Below are positions 50,432-58,583 of a stretch of DNA of 64,000 nucleotides, piece after piece. Location of the stretch: the NCBI RefSeq assembly GCF_000720725.1, contig NZ_JOCQ01000018.1:44406-108405 (forward strand), written 5' to 3'. A program made the position numbers and the translations under genes. The DNA comes from Streptomyces rimosus subsp. rimosus (lineage in GTDB: Bacteria; Actinomycetota; Actinomycetes; Streptomycetales; Streptomycetaceae). Under the pieces are notes generated by a model that was given only the letters and a program-made list of their open reading frames with translations, did no database searches and was not told where the DNA came from. Positions within the stretch are counted from its first letter, which is position 1. The number at the start of each line of letters is the position of its first letter.

Positions 50432-52372
50432 TCACCGGGCCCTCGCCGGCGCCACCGTGACACCGTAGAGCCGGATCTTGCGGTAGACGGTGGCGCGCGA
50501 GATGCCCAACTGCCGGGCCGCCGCCTCGCGGTTGCCCGCGGTGTCGTGCAGGGCGCGGACGATCGCGTCGCGTTCGGCGGCTTCCCAGGGTGTGAGGGTG
50601 CGGCGGCAGGAGCTGTGGCACTCCGGTGCGAGGTCGTGCGGCTGGAGGTCTGCCTGGCGGCGCCCGCGCGCCGCCTGCTGGAGCACCCGGCTCAGGTGCC
50701 GTACGTTGCCGGGCCAGTCGAAGCGGGTGAGGACCTGGAGCGCGGCCGGGGTGCAGCACACGGTGCCGCCGCGGCCGTGCCGGGCCAGCAGCGCGGGGAC
50801 GAGGTCGCGGATGTCCTCGGGGCGGTAGCGCAGCGGCGCCACCGCCACCGTGCACGGGAAGACGGCACTGTCCAGCGCCGGAGGCACCGGGCCCGACGGC
50901 GGGGCCGGGCCCGGTCCGGCAACGGTGTAGAGGCCGACCACCCACGGGCCGGCGCCCCGGTTGCGGCGGGCCCCGGCGAGCAGCGCCTCCAACCGGTGCA
51001 TCAGCTCCCGGCCGGCCAGTTCCAGGTGCTGGAGCACCACCGTGCCGTCCTCGTCGCGCAGGGCTTCCTCGGTACGGGCCAGCACGTGCGGGGTGCGCCG
51101 GCCCGTGGCCAGGTCCAGGACGCGCAGCGCGGATCCGGGCCGTACCCAGTGGTGGGCCGCGCGCACCAGCGCCAGTTTGCCGACGCCCGCCTCGCCCACC
51201 ACCCGGGTGGGCAGCCGCTGCCGGCAGGCGGAGGTGACGTCCCGGCTCGCGGAACGCCAGGACGGCGAGCCGCCGGCCAGGCCCGGCAGCAGCGCCGGGA
51301 GCGCCGCCAAGGACCGGTGTGCCGGGGCCGGCGGGGCGGGCGTCCGTCCCTGCGCGGCGGTCGCGGTACGGGCCTCCGGCATCGTCACACCGGCCAGGCA
51401 GCCGATCGGCCGGTCCGGCGGGCCGATCAGGGTGCAGCGCGCCCGTACGTCGGGACCGGAGGCCAGCCGCAGCGACGCCTCTACGCGCTGCCGTCGGTTG
51501 TGCGGCGGCGCGGCCAGCAGGTCGGCGGCCAGCGCGCCCAACTGGCGCAGGTCCTGCGGCTCCAGGAGGCTGACCGCGTCCGCGTTGGCCGTACGCAGGG
51601 TGGGGGTCACGAGGACCACCGGGCCGCTGGTGCGGCGGCCGGCGGCGAGGAAGGCGTCCAGGGCCGCGCGCTCCCTGCCGGAGTAGCGGTCGAGCAGCCG
51701 CTCCTCGATGTCGGCGGCGGCCTGCCGTACCACCGCGGCCATCAGCGGCGAGGCGTCCTGCCGCAGACAGGTCAGGTTGACCACGCCTTCCTGGCGCCCG
51801 GTGAGCGGGTTGCGTACGGGGATGCCGGCGCACGCGGCGCGCTGGAGCGGTTCGGCGAAGTGCTCGGGGCCGAAGACGGTGCACAGGCGCCGTTCGGCCA
51901 GCGCGGTGCCGATCCCGTTGGTGCCGACGGCCTCTTCGGCGTAGCTGAAGCCCGGCGCCAGGTGCACCCGGTCCATCAGGCGGACCACGGCGGGGTCGCC
52001 GCCCCGGCGGGTCAGGACGCGGGCCGCGGCATCGGCGAGGACCACACCGGCCGTGCAGTCGGCGAGGAGTTCCTCGACACGGTCGAGGACGGGTGCCGCC
52101 GCGGCGAGCAGGCGGCCGTCCCAGTCGATGTGCTGCTCCAGGTACGGGACGTGCAGCCGTTCGGCATCAACGGCGTGGCGGCGGCTGCGTTCCCAGGAGG
52201 AGAGGATGCGGTCCCTGGCCTGCGGGTGCGGAACGCCGGGCGCGGCGGCGACCGTGGTGCGTCTCTGTGCTCCGCGCGCCGCGGCGGTGTCCCGGGCACC
52301 GCTGAGCATCCGCTCGCGTGCCCGCATGACCGTCCGTTCGGAAGCATCCCGGAAATCCATGGTTGCAGACAT
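50432..52372 (-). CDS. AcoR-type regulator with GAF, degenerate AAA+ and Fis domains
   Basis: The 646-residue protein starts at ATG 52372; ATG 52360 is an alternative. The N-terminal GAF-like region has the family signatures SWERSRRHAVDAERLHVPYL and FSYAEEAVGTNGIGTALAER. The central ATPase is reduced: GEAGVGKL has lost the Thr of Walker A, and the sigma-54 contact loop GAFTGA is absent, although RYRPEDIRDLVPALL and FDWPGNVRHL remain. The C-terminal Fis helix-turn-helix is intact (TAGNREAAARQLGISRATVY). Streptomyces lack sigma-54, so this class must activate by another route. A perfect 13-bp palindrome lies upstream of its start. Confidence 0.87.
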   Translation of the reverse strand: MSATMDFRDASERTVMRARERMLSGARDTAAARGAQRRTTVAAAPGVPHPQARDRILSSWERSRRHAVDAERLHVPYLEQHIDWDGRLLAAAAPVLDRVEELLADCTAGVVLADAAARVLTRRGGDPAVVRLMDRVHLAPGFSYAEEAVGTNGIGTALAERRLCTVFGPEHFAEPLQRAACAGIPVRNPLTGRQEGVVNLTCLRQDASPLMAAVVRQAAADIEERLLDRYSGRERAALDAFLAAGRRTSGPVVLVTPTLRTANADAVSLLEPQDLRQLGALAADLLAAPPHNRRQRVEASLRLASGPDVRARCTLIGPPDRPIGCLAGVTMPEARTATAAQGRTPAPPAPAHRSLAALPALLPGLAGGSPSWRSASRDVTSACRQRLPTRVVGEAGVGKLALVRAAHHWVRPGSALRVLDLATGRRTPHVLARTEEALRDEDGTVVLQHLELAGRELMHRLEALLAGARRNRGAGPWVVGLYTVAGPGPAPPSGPVPPALDSAVFPCTVAVAPLRYRPEDIRDLVPALLARHGRGGTVCCTPAALQVLTRFDWPGNVRHLSRVLQQAARGRRQADLQPHDLAPECHSSCRRTLTPWEAAERDAIVRALHDTAGNREAAARQLGISRATVYRKIRLYGVTVAPARAR

Positions 52373-52481
52373 GCCCCGGGGGCCCGGACCGCGATCCCCG
52401 CCGCCGCACCCAATCGCGGCGCGACGCGCGCGGCACCGTCCCGGCCGGGCCGAAGGGCCGCCCAGCACGGGCCGGTCGGCT

Positions 52482-52510
52482 CCGTACCGTCTCAGAGTGA
52501 GACGGTACGG
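52482..52510. promoter_or_regulatory. perfect 13-bp palindrome between divergent genes
   Basis: CCGTACCGTCTCA (52482-52494) and TGAGACGGTACGG (52498-52510) are perfect inverted copies around GAG. They lie 110 bases upstream of the AcoR-type regulator and 96 bases upstream of the gene at 52606. Location and symmetry suggest a dimeric operator, most simply for the Fis-type regulator; a hairpin in one of the leaders is the alternative. Confidence 0.6.
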
Positions 52511-52605
52511 CCACCGGGGGCGTGCTGTACTTCTGAGCGCGGCCCGGCGACTCCGGGCGCCGTACGACGACCGCACCTGCACCCCACCCCGCGCAAGGAC
52601 CGCCC

Positions 52606-52941
52606 ATGCCGCCCAGGACGCAGGAGCCGACCGTGACGCTGTGCTGGAACGGACGTCCGGTCACCCTCGACACGAGCCGGCCCCTCGACCAGTACGCCCT
52701 CAAGCTCACCGAAGCGAACCGGTCCGCGCTCACCGAGCTGTTCGCCTCGCTGGACATACTGGAGAACCTGATCGGCCAGATCCGGGACTCCGCGCACGAC
52801 ACGGTGGCCGGCGCCAACATCTGTCTCGCCCAGTCCCTGCACCGCGTGCAGACCAGCCTGGCGACCGTGGAGGCGCTGGGCGATCTGTCCCGCCATCTGC
52901 TGCCCCGGCTCACACCGCCGCAGGACGGCGGCCGCGGCTGA
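52606..52941 (+). CDS. small helical protein of unknown function
   Basis: The 111-residue protein starts at ATG 52606 behind AAGGA. It has a short strand region (VTLCWNGRPVTLDTS) followed by long helices (LKLTEANRSALTELFASLDI, ANICLAQSLHRVQTSLATVE). It has no signal peptide, and I recognise no family. It is divergent from the AcoR-type regulator across the 13-bp palindrome and so may be a target of it. Confidence 0.6.
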   Translation: MPPRTQEPTVTLCWNGRPVTLDTSRPLDQYALKLTEANRSALTELFASLDILENLIGQIRDSAHDTVAGANICLAQSLHRVQTSLATVEALGDLSRHLLPRLTPPQDGGRG

Positions 52942-52989
52942 GCCGGGCCCGCTCCGGGCGGGCGGGCCCGCTGTGCGGCGTACGGCCCG

Positions 52990-53148
52990 TCAGTCCCGGC
53001 CGGCGCGCAGCTCGCTCCAGTCCAGCAGCTCGTTGGCCTCGCGTTCGGTCTCCTTGGCCACCTGGCGGACCTGGGCCAGGACGTCGCCGTGCTTCTCGAT
53101 GAGACTGTCGTAGATCGGCGGTCCTGCGGGCAGGCGGGCAGCGGTCAT
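52990..53148 (-). CDS. 52-residue conserved-looking small protein
   Basis: On the minus strand ATG 53148 opens a 52-codon frame ending at TGA 52990. The product reads MTAARLPAGPPIYDSLIEKH and continues with a charged helix (VRQVAKETEREANELLDWSE). Codon bias is excellent and the composition protein-like, but the ribosome binding site is weak. Its function is unknown. It lies between two other small genes, a common pattern in Streptomyces. Confidence 0.55.
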   Translation of the reverse strand: MTAARLPAGPPIYDSLIEKHGDVLAQVRQVAKETEREANELLDWSELRAGRD

Positions 53149-53249
53149 GTGGGGTCAGTCCTCGAACGGTTCAGCCACACCGGCCCTCGCCCGCGGCGAG
53201 GGAGGATGCGGGATCTACAACGACGCCGGAACGCCGGGCGGACGGCGCC

Positions 53250-53477
53250 TCAGACGGCGAGGAGGGAATCCTCCCGCACGCCCGTGCCGGGCAGTCGGTG
53301 CCTGGCCGCGACCAGTGCCGCATCAACGTCCTTCGTTCCGGTGGAAATACACAGCGAGTAGGCGAGATCGTCCATCCGCCGCCGCAGCTCAGGACTGCCG
53401 TCCTGGGCACGCAGCACCCGCAGTGTCTCGTACTGGTCGACGAGGTTACCCAACACCACCGGGTGCGCCAACAACAT
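53250..53477 (-). CDS. DUF5133 family protein
   Basis: The 75-residue protein starts at ATG 53477 behind AAGGAG. It matches the Streptomyces DUF5133 pattern: MLLAHPVVLGNLVDQYETLR, ELRRRMDDLAYSLCISTGT and DVDAALVAARHRL. Members are small, soluble and of unknown role, often present in several copies near secondary metabolism or regulatory genes. Confidence 0.8.
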   Translation of the reverse strand: MLLAHPVVLGNLVDQYETLRVLRAQDGSPELRRRMDDLAYSLCISTGTKDVDAALVAARHRLPGTGVREDSLLAV

Positions 53478-53715
53478 CTTTTTCTCCTTCCGTCACACTT
53501 CGTCACACCTGTGTCTTGGCTCACGGCAGTGGCTACCCGCCTCTTAGGCCCCCATGCCCACGGCGAAGGAGATACATCACACGTCTCACAGCTCACGCTG
53601 TGTCCCGCGCGCCCCGCACACCGGACGTGCCGCCTCCGCGATGCTGGCAGCGCACGTACCCCACAGCGCAGCCGCGGTGCGGCTACCGCGCATCCGCGGT
53701 GAAGGGAGCACGGAC

Positions 53716-54510
53716 ATGCACATCGACCTCTCCGGCCGGACGGCCGTGGTGACCGGTTCGTCCCAGGGCATCGGCCACGCCATCGCCACCGGCCTCGCCC
53801 GGGCGGGTGCAGGCGTCGTGCTCACGGGGCGCGACGCGGGGCGGCTCGACACGGCCGCCGGGCAGCTGCGGGAGGCGGTGCCCGGCGCGGAGGTCCGCGG
53901 CGTCACCGCCGACCTCGCCACCGAGAGCGGCGCCCAGGACCTCCTGTCGGCCGTGCCGCACACCGACATCCTGGTGAACAACCTCGGCATCTTCGGCTCG
54001 CGTCCGGCCCTGGAGATCACGGACGCGGAGTGGCGCACCTACTTCGAGACCAATGTGCTCAGCGCCGTCCGGCTGATCCGGCAGTACCTGCCGGGGATGA
54101 AGGGGCGCGGCTGGGGGCGCGTACAGAACATCGCCAGTGACTCCGCGGTCGTGGTGCCCGCCGAGATGATCCATTACGGCATGTCGAAGACCTCGCTGCT
54201 GGCCGTCTCGCGGGGTTTCGCCAAGGAGGCCGCCGGTACGGGCGTCACCGTCAACTCGGTGATCGCCGGGCCGACGCACACCGGCGGCGTCGAGGACTTC
54301 GTATATCAGTTGGTCGACCGTGCGCTGCCGTGGGACGCTGCGCAGCGCGAATTCATGCGCCTGCACCGGCCGCAGTCGCTGCTGCAACGCCTCATCGAGC
54401 CCGAGGAGATCGCCAACATGGTCGTGTACCTCAGCTCGCCGCAGGCGTCGGCGACCACGGGCGGCGCGCTGCGCGTCGACGGCGGATACGTGGACGCGAT
54501 CCTGCCCTGA
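53716..54510 (+). CDS. short-chain dehydrogenase/reductase
   Basis: The 264-residue protein starts at ATG 53716 behind GAAGGGA. Classical SDR motifs are present: TGSSQGIG for cofactor binding (TGxxxGIG, near residue 13), NNLG (for NNAG), catalytic Ser in NIASDSAVV and YGMSK (Tyr-x-x-x-Lys), and GGALRVDGGYVD at the C-terminus. An Arg in LTGRDAGRL after the second strand suggests NADP(H) preference. The substrate is unknown. The gene stands between the DUF5133 gene and the Ere-like hydrolase. Confidence 0.9.
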   Translation: MHIDLSGRTAVVTGSSQGIGHAIATGLARAGAGVVLTGRDAGRLDTAAGQLREAVPGAEVRGVTADLATESGAQDLLSAVPHTDILVNNLGIFGSRPALEITDAEWRTYFETNVLSAVRLIRQYLPGMKGRGWGRVQNIASDSAVVVPAEMIHYGMSKTSLLAVSRGFAKEAAGTGVTVNSVIAGPTHTGGVEDFVYQLVDRALPWDAAQREFMRLHRPQSLLQRLIEPEEIANMVVYLSSPQASATTGGALRVDGGYVDAILP

Positions 54511-54638
54511 GCCCGTCGCCGCCGCACGGCCCCCGGGCCCGGCGCTCCGCTCCCCCGCCGCCGAATCCGTATGCCGTCCGCCGGTCCCCACCGGTTTTCC
54601 CCCGCCCGCGAGAACCCGCGAGAAAGTGAGCATCCGGC

Positions 54639-55961
54639 ATGCCCGAGAGAAGTCACGACCGAAGCCGGACCGGGAGCCGGGAGCCGGACCCCGTCGGTGG
54701 GAGCCCGTTCACCGGCCGGCTGAAGGAACGGGCCGCCGTGCTCGGCACCCTCGATCCCGGCGCCCCGCTGGACGACCTGGAACCGCTGCGGGAGCTGATC
54801 GGCGACGCCCGTGTCGTCGCGCTCGGCGAGAATTCCCATTTCATCCGGGAATTCGGGCTGGCCCGCGAACGTGTGCTGCGTTTCCTCGTCCAGCGGTGCG
54901 GATTCACCGCCCTGGCCTTCGAGTTCGGGTTCAGCGAGGGCGTCGCGCTGGACGCGTGGGTCCAAGGGGCCGGTACCGAGGAGGACTTCGACCGGCAGAC
55001 CGGGGCCGCCATTCCGATCGGGCTCTCCGGCCCGTTGCACTGGCTGCGCCGCTACAACCGGACGGCCACGCTTCCCGTACGGTTCGCCGGTGTCGACGTG
55101 CCCGAGGCCGGGGGCTCGCTGCTCCCGGCCCTGGCGCCGGTGGCCGAGTACCTTCGCGAGGTCGATCCGGACGGCCTGCCGCTGGTCCAGGACGCCATGA
55201 AGACCGCCGAACGGTTCGCGGGCGCGTCCATGGCGCTCGCCGCGCCCGCCTGGTCCCGGCTGGACCCCGCCGAACAGGACCACCTGACGGCGCTGCTGAC
55301 GCGGCTGCGCACCCGGCTGCGGGCCATGGAGCCGCTGTACGTCGAGCGCGGCGGCCGGGGGGAGTACGACGTCGCGCTGCACCGGGCCGAGGCGGCCTGC
55401 CACACCGACCACCAGTTCCGCGCCATGGCGGAGCTGTACGCCGGGCGCGGCGCGGTGGCCGACGCCTCGTCGCGCGAGGTGTTCATGGCCGACTCGGTGC
55501 GCTGGCTGCTGGACCGCACCCCGCCGGGCACGCGCGTCGTGCTGCCCGCGCACAACGCCCACATCCAGCGGACACCGGTCTTCTTCGACAGCCGTCTCAC
55601 ATCGCTTCCCATGGGCCACCACCTGCACCACACGCTGGGCGACGACTACTTCGCCCTCGCCATGACCAGCGTCGGCGGCCATACCGCCGAGATGCGCCTC
55701 GACGAGCACACCGCCTTCGGCTTCCGGGTCGAGGACACCCCGCTGGACGCGCCCGAGCCCGGCAGCCTAGAAGCCGCGATCGCGGACGCGGGGCTGGGGT
55801 CCGGCATCGCGCTCGCCGGGCTGCGCGGGCACGGCGCGGCGGCGAGCGGCCCCGACCGTATCCGTATGCACAGCGGCTACCTGCACACACCCGTGCTCGA
55901 CGCCTTCGACGGCGTCCTGAGCGTCCCGGCCTCCACCGTCACCGACGACCTCGGGTTCTGA
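54639..55961 (+). CDS. erythromycin esterase family protein
   Basis: The 440-residue protein starts at ATG 54639. Family signatures are visible: VVALGENSHFIREF with the conserved Glu-His, FTALAFEFGFSEG, VRFAGVDVPEAG, then FMADSVRWLLDRTPPGTRVV and VLPAHNAHIQR with the conserved His pair. Ere enzymes hydrolyse the macrolactone ring of macrolides; most chromosomal Streptomyces members have unknown substrates. It has no signal peptide, so it would act in the cytoplasm. It follows the SDR gene by 128 bases. Confidence 0.85.
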   Translation: MPERSHDRSRTGSREPDPVGGSPFTGRLKERAAVLGTLDPGAPLDDLEPLRELIGDARVVALGENSHFIREFGLARERVLRFLVQRCGFTALAFEFGFSEGVALDAWVQGAGTEEDFDRQTGAAIPIGLSGPLHWLRRYNRTATLPVRFAGVDVPEAGGSLLPALAPVAEYLREVDPDGLPLVQDAMKTAERFAGASMALAAPAWSRLDPAEQDHLTALLTRLRTRLRAMEPLYVERGGRGEYDVALHRAEAACHTDHQFRAMAELYAGRGAVADASSREVFMADSVRWLLDRTPPGTRVVLPAHNAHIQRTPVFFDSRLTSLPMGHHLHHTLGDDYFALAMTSVGGHTAEMRLDEHTAFGFRVEDTPLDAPEPGSLEAAIADAGLGSGIALAGLRGHGAAASGPDRIRMHSGYLHTPVLDAFDGVLSVPASTVTDDLGF

Positions 55962-56073
55962 CCGCCACGGGGGCCGCCCGGTTCCGGTCCGCCCGATGCC
56001 GGGACAGCGGCCGACGGGAACGGCACAGTGGAAGCCTGGACTTTCGCACGGGCCGTCGGGGAGTGAGGCCGCC

Positions 56074-57339
56074 ATGACGTACCGGCTGATACTGACACGC
56101 GAGGCACGGAGCCGGCTGAACGGCCTGCGCCGTGACGATCCCCGGGCGGCCCGGCTCGCCGGTGAGGCGGTCACCGCGCTGCTGGCCGAGGGCCTGCGGC
56201 TGGGGCCGCCCCTGGTGGTTCCGGTGGGTGCCGCGCTGCGGGCGGGCGAGCCGCGGGAGGCGCTGGACTACTGGTACGGGCGCCAGCTCGCGCTGCTGGT
56301 GAAGATCCGGCGGGCGGTGGCCGACGTGAAGGTGTCGCGGCGGCAGCTGGACCGGCAGATCAGCGAACTCGGGCGGCAGGCCAGGCGGCTGGCCGAGCTG
56401 GGGTCGCAGGCCGCCGGTTCGGGCCGCGACGACCTCGCCGAGGAAGCGGAGGAGCGGCGTACGACCGTACGGCAGCGGCAGGCGCTGCTCGGCGAGTCGT
56501 CCGCCGGTGTCCGCGAGCGGGAGGCCGACCTCGTCGGGATCAGCCGGCGGGTGCAGAACCAGGTCGATCTCTTCCTCTCCCGCAGGGCGGGCGTGGAAGC
56601 GGTCCAGCAGGCCGGGCGTGCCCAGCAGGACGTCCATGACGCGCTGAGCGAGCCGGACGGGACATCCGGCGCGGGCGAGGCTGTCCGCGCCGCCGCGGAC
56701 AGCACGGTCGCCACGGCGCGCACCGAAGCCCGCGACATGGCCGACGGGGCGGAGCGGCTGGAGCACGAGGTGCGGGCGCCGCTGGGCGTACGGCCGTCGG
56801 CGACGGAGCTGTACGAACTGCGGCTGGCCGCGCTGGCCGGCCGGGACCTGCGGGTGCTGTGCACGGTCGAGGCCACGGCGGCCGGGTCGGGGGCCGGAGC
56901 CGTCGTCCTGCTCGCGGTGGACGCGGACCGCGCGCAGTGGTGGGAGTGGTACGAGCACGCCCTGCCCCTCGCCCGGGAACGCCTCGCCAGGAGGGAGCGG
57001 CGGGGCCGGGAGCCCGGAGCGGAGGACGCGGAGTTCGCAGGAGACAGGGACTCTTTCCGCCGCTGGTATCCCGGGACCGAGGAGGAGCGGCACAGCGGCG
57101 CCGCCCTGTTGGTGGCCCGCAACCGGGGACAGTGGCTGGCTTCGGTACGCCGCCGACGGGGCCTGACGCAGCGTCAGCTCGCCGGGCTGATGGGCGTGAC
57201 CGTCGCCCGTGTGGAGGCGCTGGAGCAGGCCGAGCCCGGAGCCGTCGAGGTCCGTGCGCTCGCCGCCTATGTGACAGCCCTCAGCGGCCGGCTGGAGGTC
57301 ATCGCGGACTTCGACACCGAGCGGCTGATGCTGGGCTGA
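56074..57339 (+). CDS. RelE-like / coiled-coil / XRE helix-turn-helix fusion protein
   Basis: I choose ATG 56074 with GGAG upstream; an ATG at 55996 is less likely. The 421-residue protein begins like a RelE/ParE toxin strand-helix (MTYRLILTREARSRLNGL). A long charged coiled coil follows (about residues 75-240, SRRQLDRQISELGRQARRLA). A second beta segment (LRVLCTVEATAAGSGAGAVV and VLLAVDADRAQWWEW) looks like the other half of a RelE fold. It ends with an XRE helix-turn-helix (RRGLTQRQLAGLMGVTVARV). The order resembles a toxin-antitoxin pair fused in one chain and split by the coiled coil. The toxin part is my inference; the helix-turn-helix is clear. Confidence 0.7.
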   Translation: MTYRLILTREARSRLNGLRRDDPRAARLAGEAVTALLAEGLRLGPPLVVPVGAALRAGEPREALDYWYGRQLALLVKIRRAVADVKVSRRQLDRQISELGRQARRLAELGSQAAGSGRDDLAEEAEERRTTVRQRQALLGESSAGVREREADLVGISRRVQNQVDLFLSRRAGVEAVQQAGRAQQDVHDALSEPDGTSGAGEAVRAAADSTVATARTEARDMADGAERLEHEVRAPLGVRPSATELYELRLAALAGRDLRVLCTVEATAAGSGAGAVVLLAVDADRAQWWEWYEHALPLARERLARRERRGREPGAEDAEFAGDRDSFRRWYPGTEEERHSGAALLVARNRGQWLASVRRRRGLTQRQLAGLMGVTVARVEALEQAEPGAVEVRALAAYVTALSGRLEVIADFDTERLMLG

Positions 57340-57642
57340 GCCCCGGGCCGCCGCCGGGTCCGGTCCGTCCGTCATGCGTCGGATTCAGGCCGTACGCCGG
57401 CCACCGGGCCCGGGGCCCGCGTACCGGTGAACGGGCCCGCCGGGGAGGCGAACGGGCCGGGCCGCCGCGCCCCGGCCCGGAAGCACGGCGCCACGAGCGG
57501 GCGGAAACGGGCGGGTTTTCTGCCGCTACGGGCATCGGAACGCGCCCGGCCGCTTGCTATAAACCTGGTGCCGGGCGGAAACGGGCAGGACGATGACCGA
57601 ACGGAACGCCGTGGAACCGAGGGAACCGAGCAGGAGTGCGCC
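57340..57642. other. intergenic region before the polyol operon regulator
   Basis: These 303 bases contain several GC-rich partial hairpins (around 57400-57445) that may end the upstream transcript. An AT-richer spot (CTTGCTATAAACC, about 57551-57563) could be a -10 region for the DeoR-type gene. No coding sequence is supported. Confidence 0.4.
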
Positions 57643-58404
57643 GTGAGAGCCGAGGAACGCCAGCACCGCATCCTCGTGCTGGCCCGCCAGGCCGGCCGGG
57701 TGGACGTCACGGACGTGGCCGGTGAGTTCGGGGTGGCGCGCGAGACCGTACGGCGCGACCTGAGCGAACTGGAGCGGCGCGGCCTGGTCCGGCGTACGCA
57801 CGGGGCCGCGTACCCGGTGGAGAGCGCCGGTTTCGAGACGACGCTGGCCCGGCGCGAGACCCAGCACGTGGCGGAGAAGCGGCGGATCGCGGCGGCGGCC
57901 GTCCAGCTCGTCGGCGAGGCCGAGACGGTGTTCGTCGACGAGGGCTACACCCCGGAACTGGTGGCGATGCTGCTGCCTACGGACCGGCAGCTGACCGTGG
58001 TGACCTCCTCGCTGCGCACCGCGTCGCTGGTCTCCGCGTCCGACGCGGTCACCGTGCTGCTGCTCGGCGGGCGGGTGCGCTCCGGCACCCAGGCCGCGGT
58101 GGGGTCCTGGGCCCGGGACATGCTCGCCGGCTTCGTCATCGACCTGGCGTTCCTCGGGGCCAACGGGATCTCCCGGGAGCACGGCCTGACCACCCCCGAC
58201 CCGACCGTCGCCGAGGTCAAGGCGCAGGCGGTGCGCTCGTCGCGGCGGCGGGTGCTGATCGGGGTGCACAGCAAGTTCGGCGCGAGCAGCTTCTGCCGGT
58301 TCGCCGCCGTACGCGAGATGGACACGATCGTCACGGACACCGGCCTGTCCGCTTCGGAGGCCCACCGGTACACGCTGCTGGGGCCGCAGGTGCTCCGGGC
58401 CTGA
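57643..58404 (+). CDS. DeoR family repressor of the polyol operon
   Basis: The 253-residue protein starts at GTG 57643 behind AGGAG. The N-terminal DeoR helix-turn-helix is clear (RVDVTDVAGEFGVARETVRR, then DLSELERRGLVRRTHGAA). The C-terminal sugar-phosphate isomerase-like effector domain has FVDEGYTPELVAMLL, VVTSSLRTASL, LLGGRVR and DLAFLGANGIS. Such regulators sense a phosphorylated sugar or polyol. It is followed in the same direction by the transport and dehydrogenase genes and probably represses them. Confidence 0.9.
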   Translation: MRAEERQHRILVLARQAGRVDVTDVAGEFGVARETVRRDLSELERRGLVRRTHGAAYPVESAGFETTLARRETQHVAEKRRIAAAAVQLVGEAETVFVDEGYTPELVAMLLPTDRQLTVVTSSLRTASLVSASDAVTVLLLGGRVRSGTQAAVGSWARDMLAGFVIDLAFLGANGISREHGLTTPDPTVAEVKAQAVRSSRRRVLIGVHSKFGASSFCRFAAVREMDTIVTDTGLSASEAHRYTLLGPQVLRA

Positions 58405-58583
58405 CGAGGACGCGTACCCGAGTCGAATCCACGCCCGGACGGGCGTGACCCCACCACGGCGGGACCACCCGCAGGACCGGGCCGCACGAGAGCCGGCGTG
58501 CGGGCCCGCGGTCCGCCGTGCCCGCGACCGCGCCCGGCGGGTCGCCCCGGCCGGTGAGTTTCCCAGCAGAGAGGTGTTGAGCC

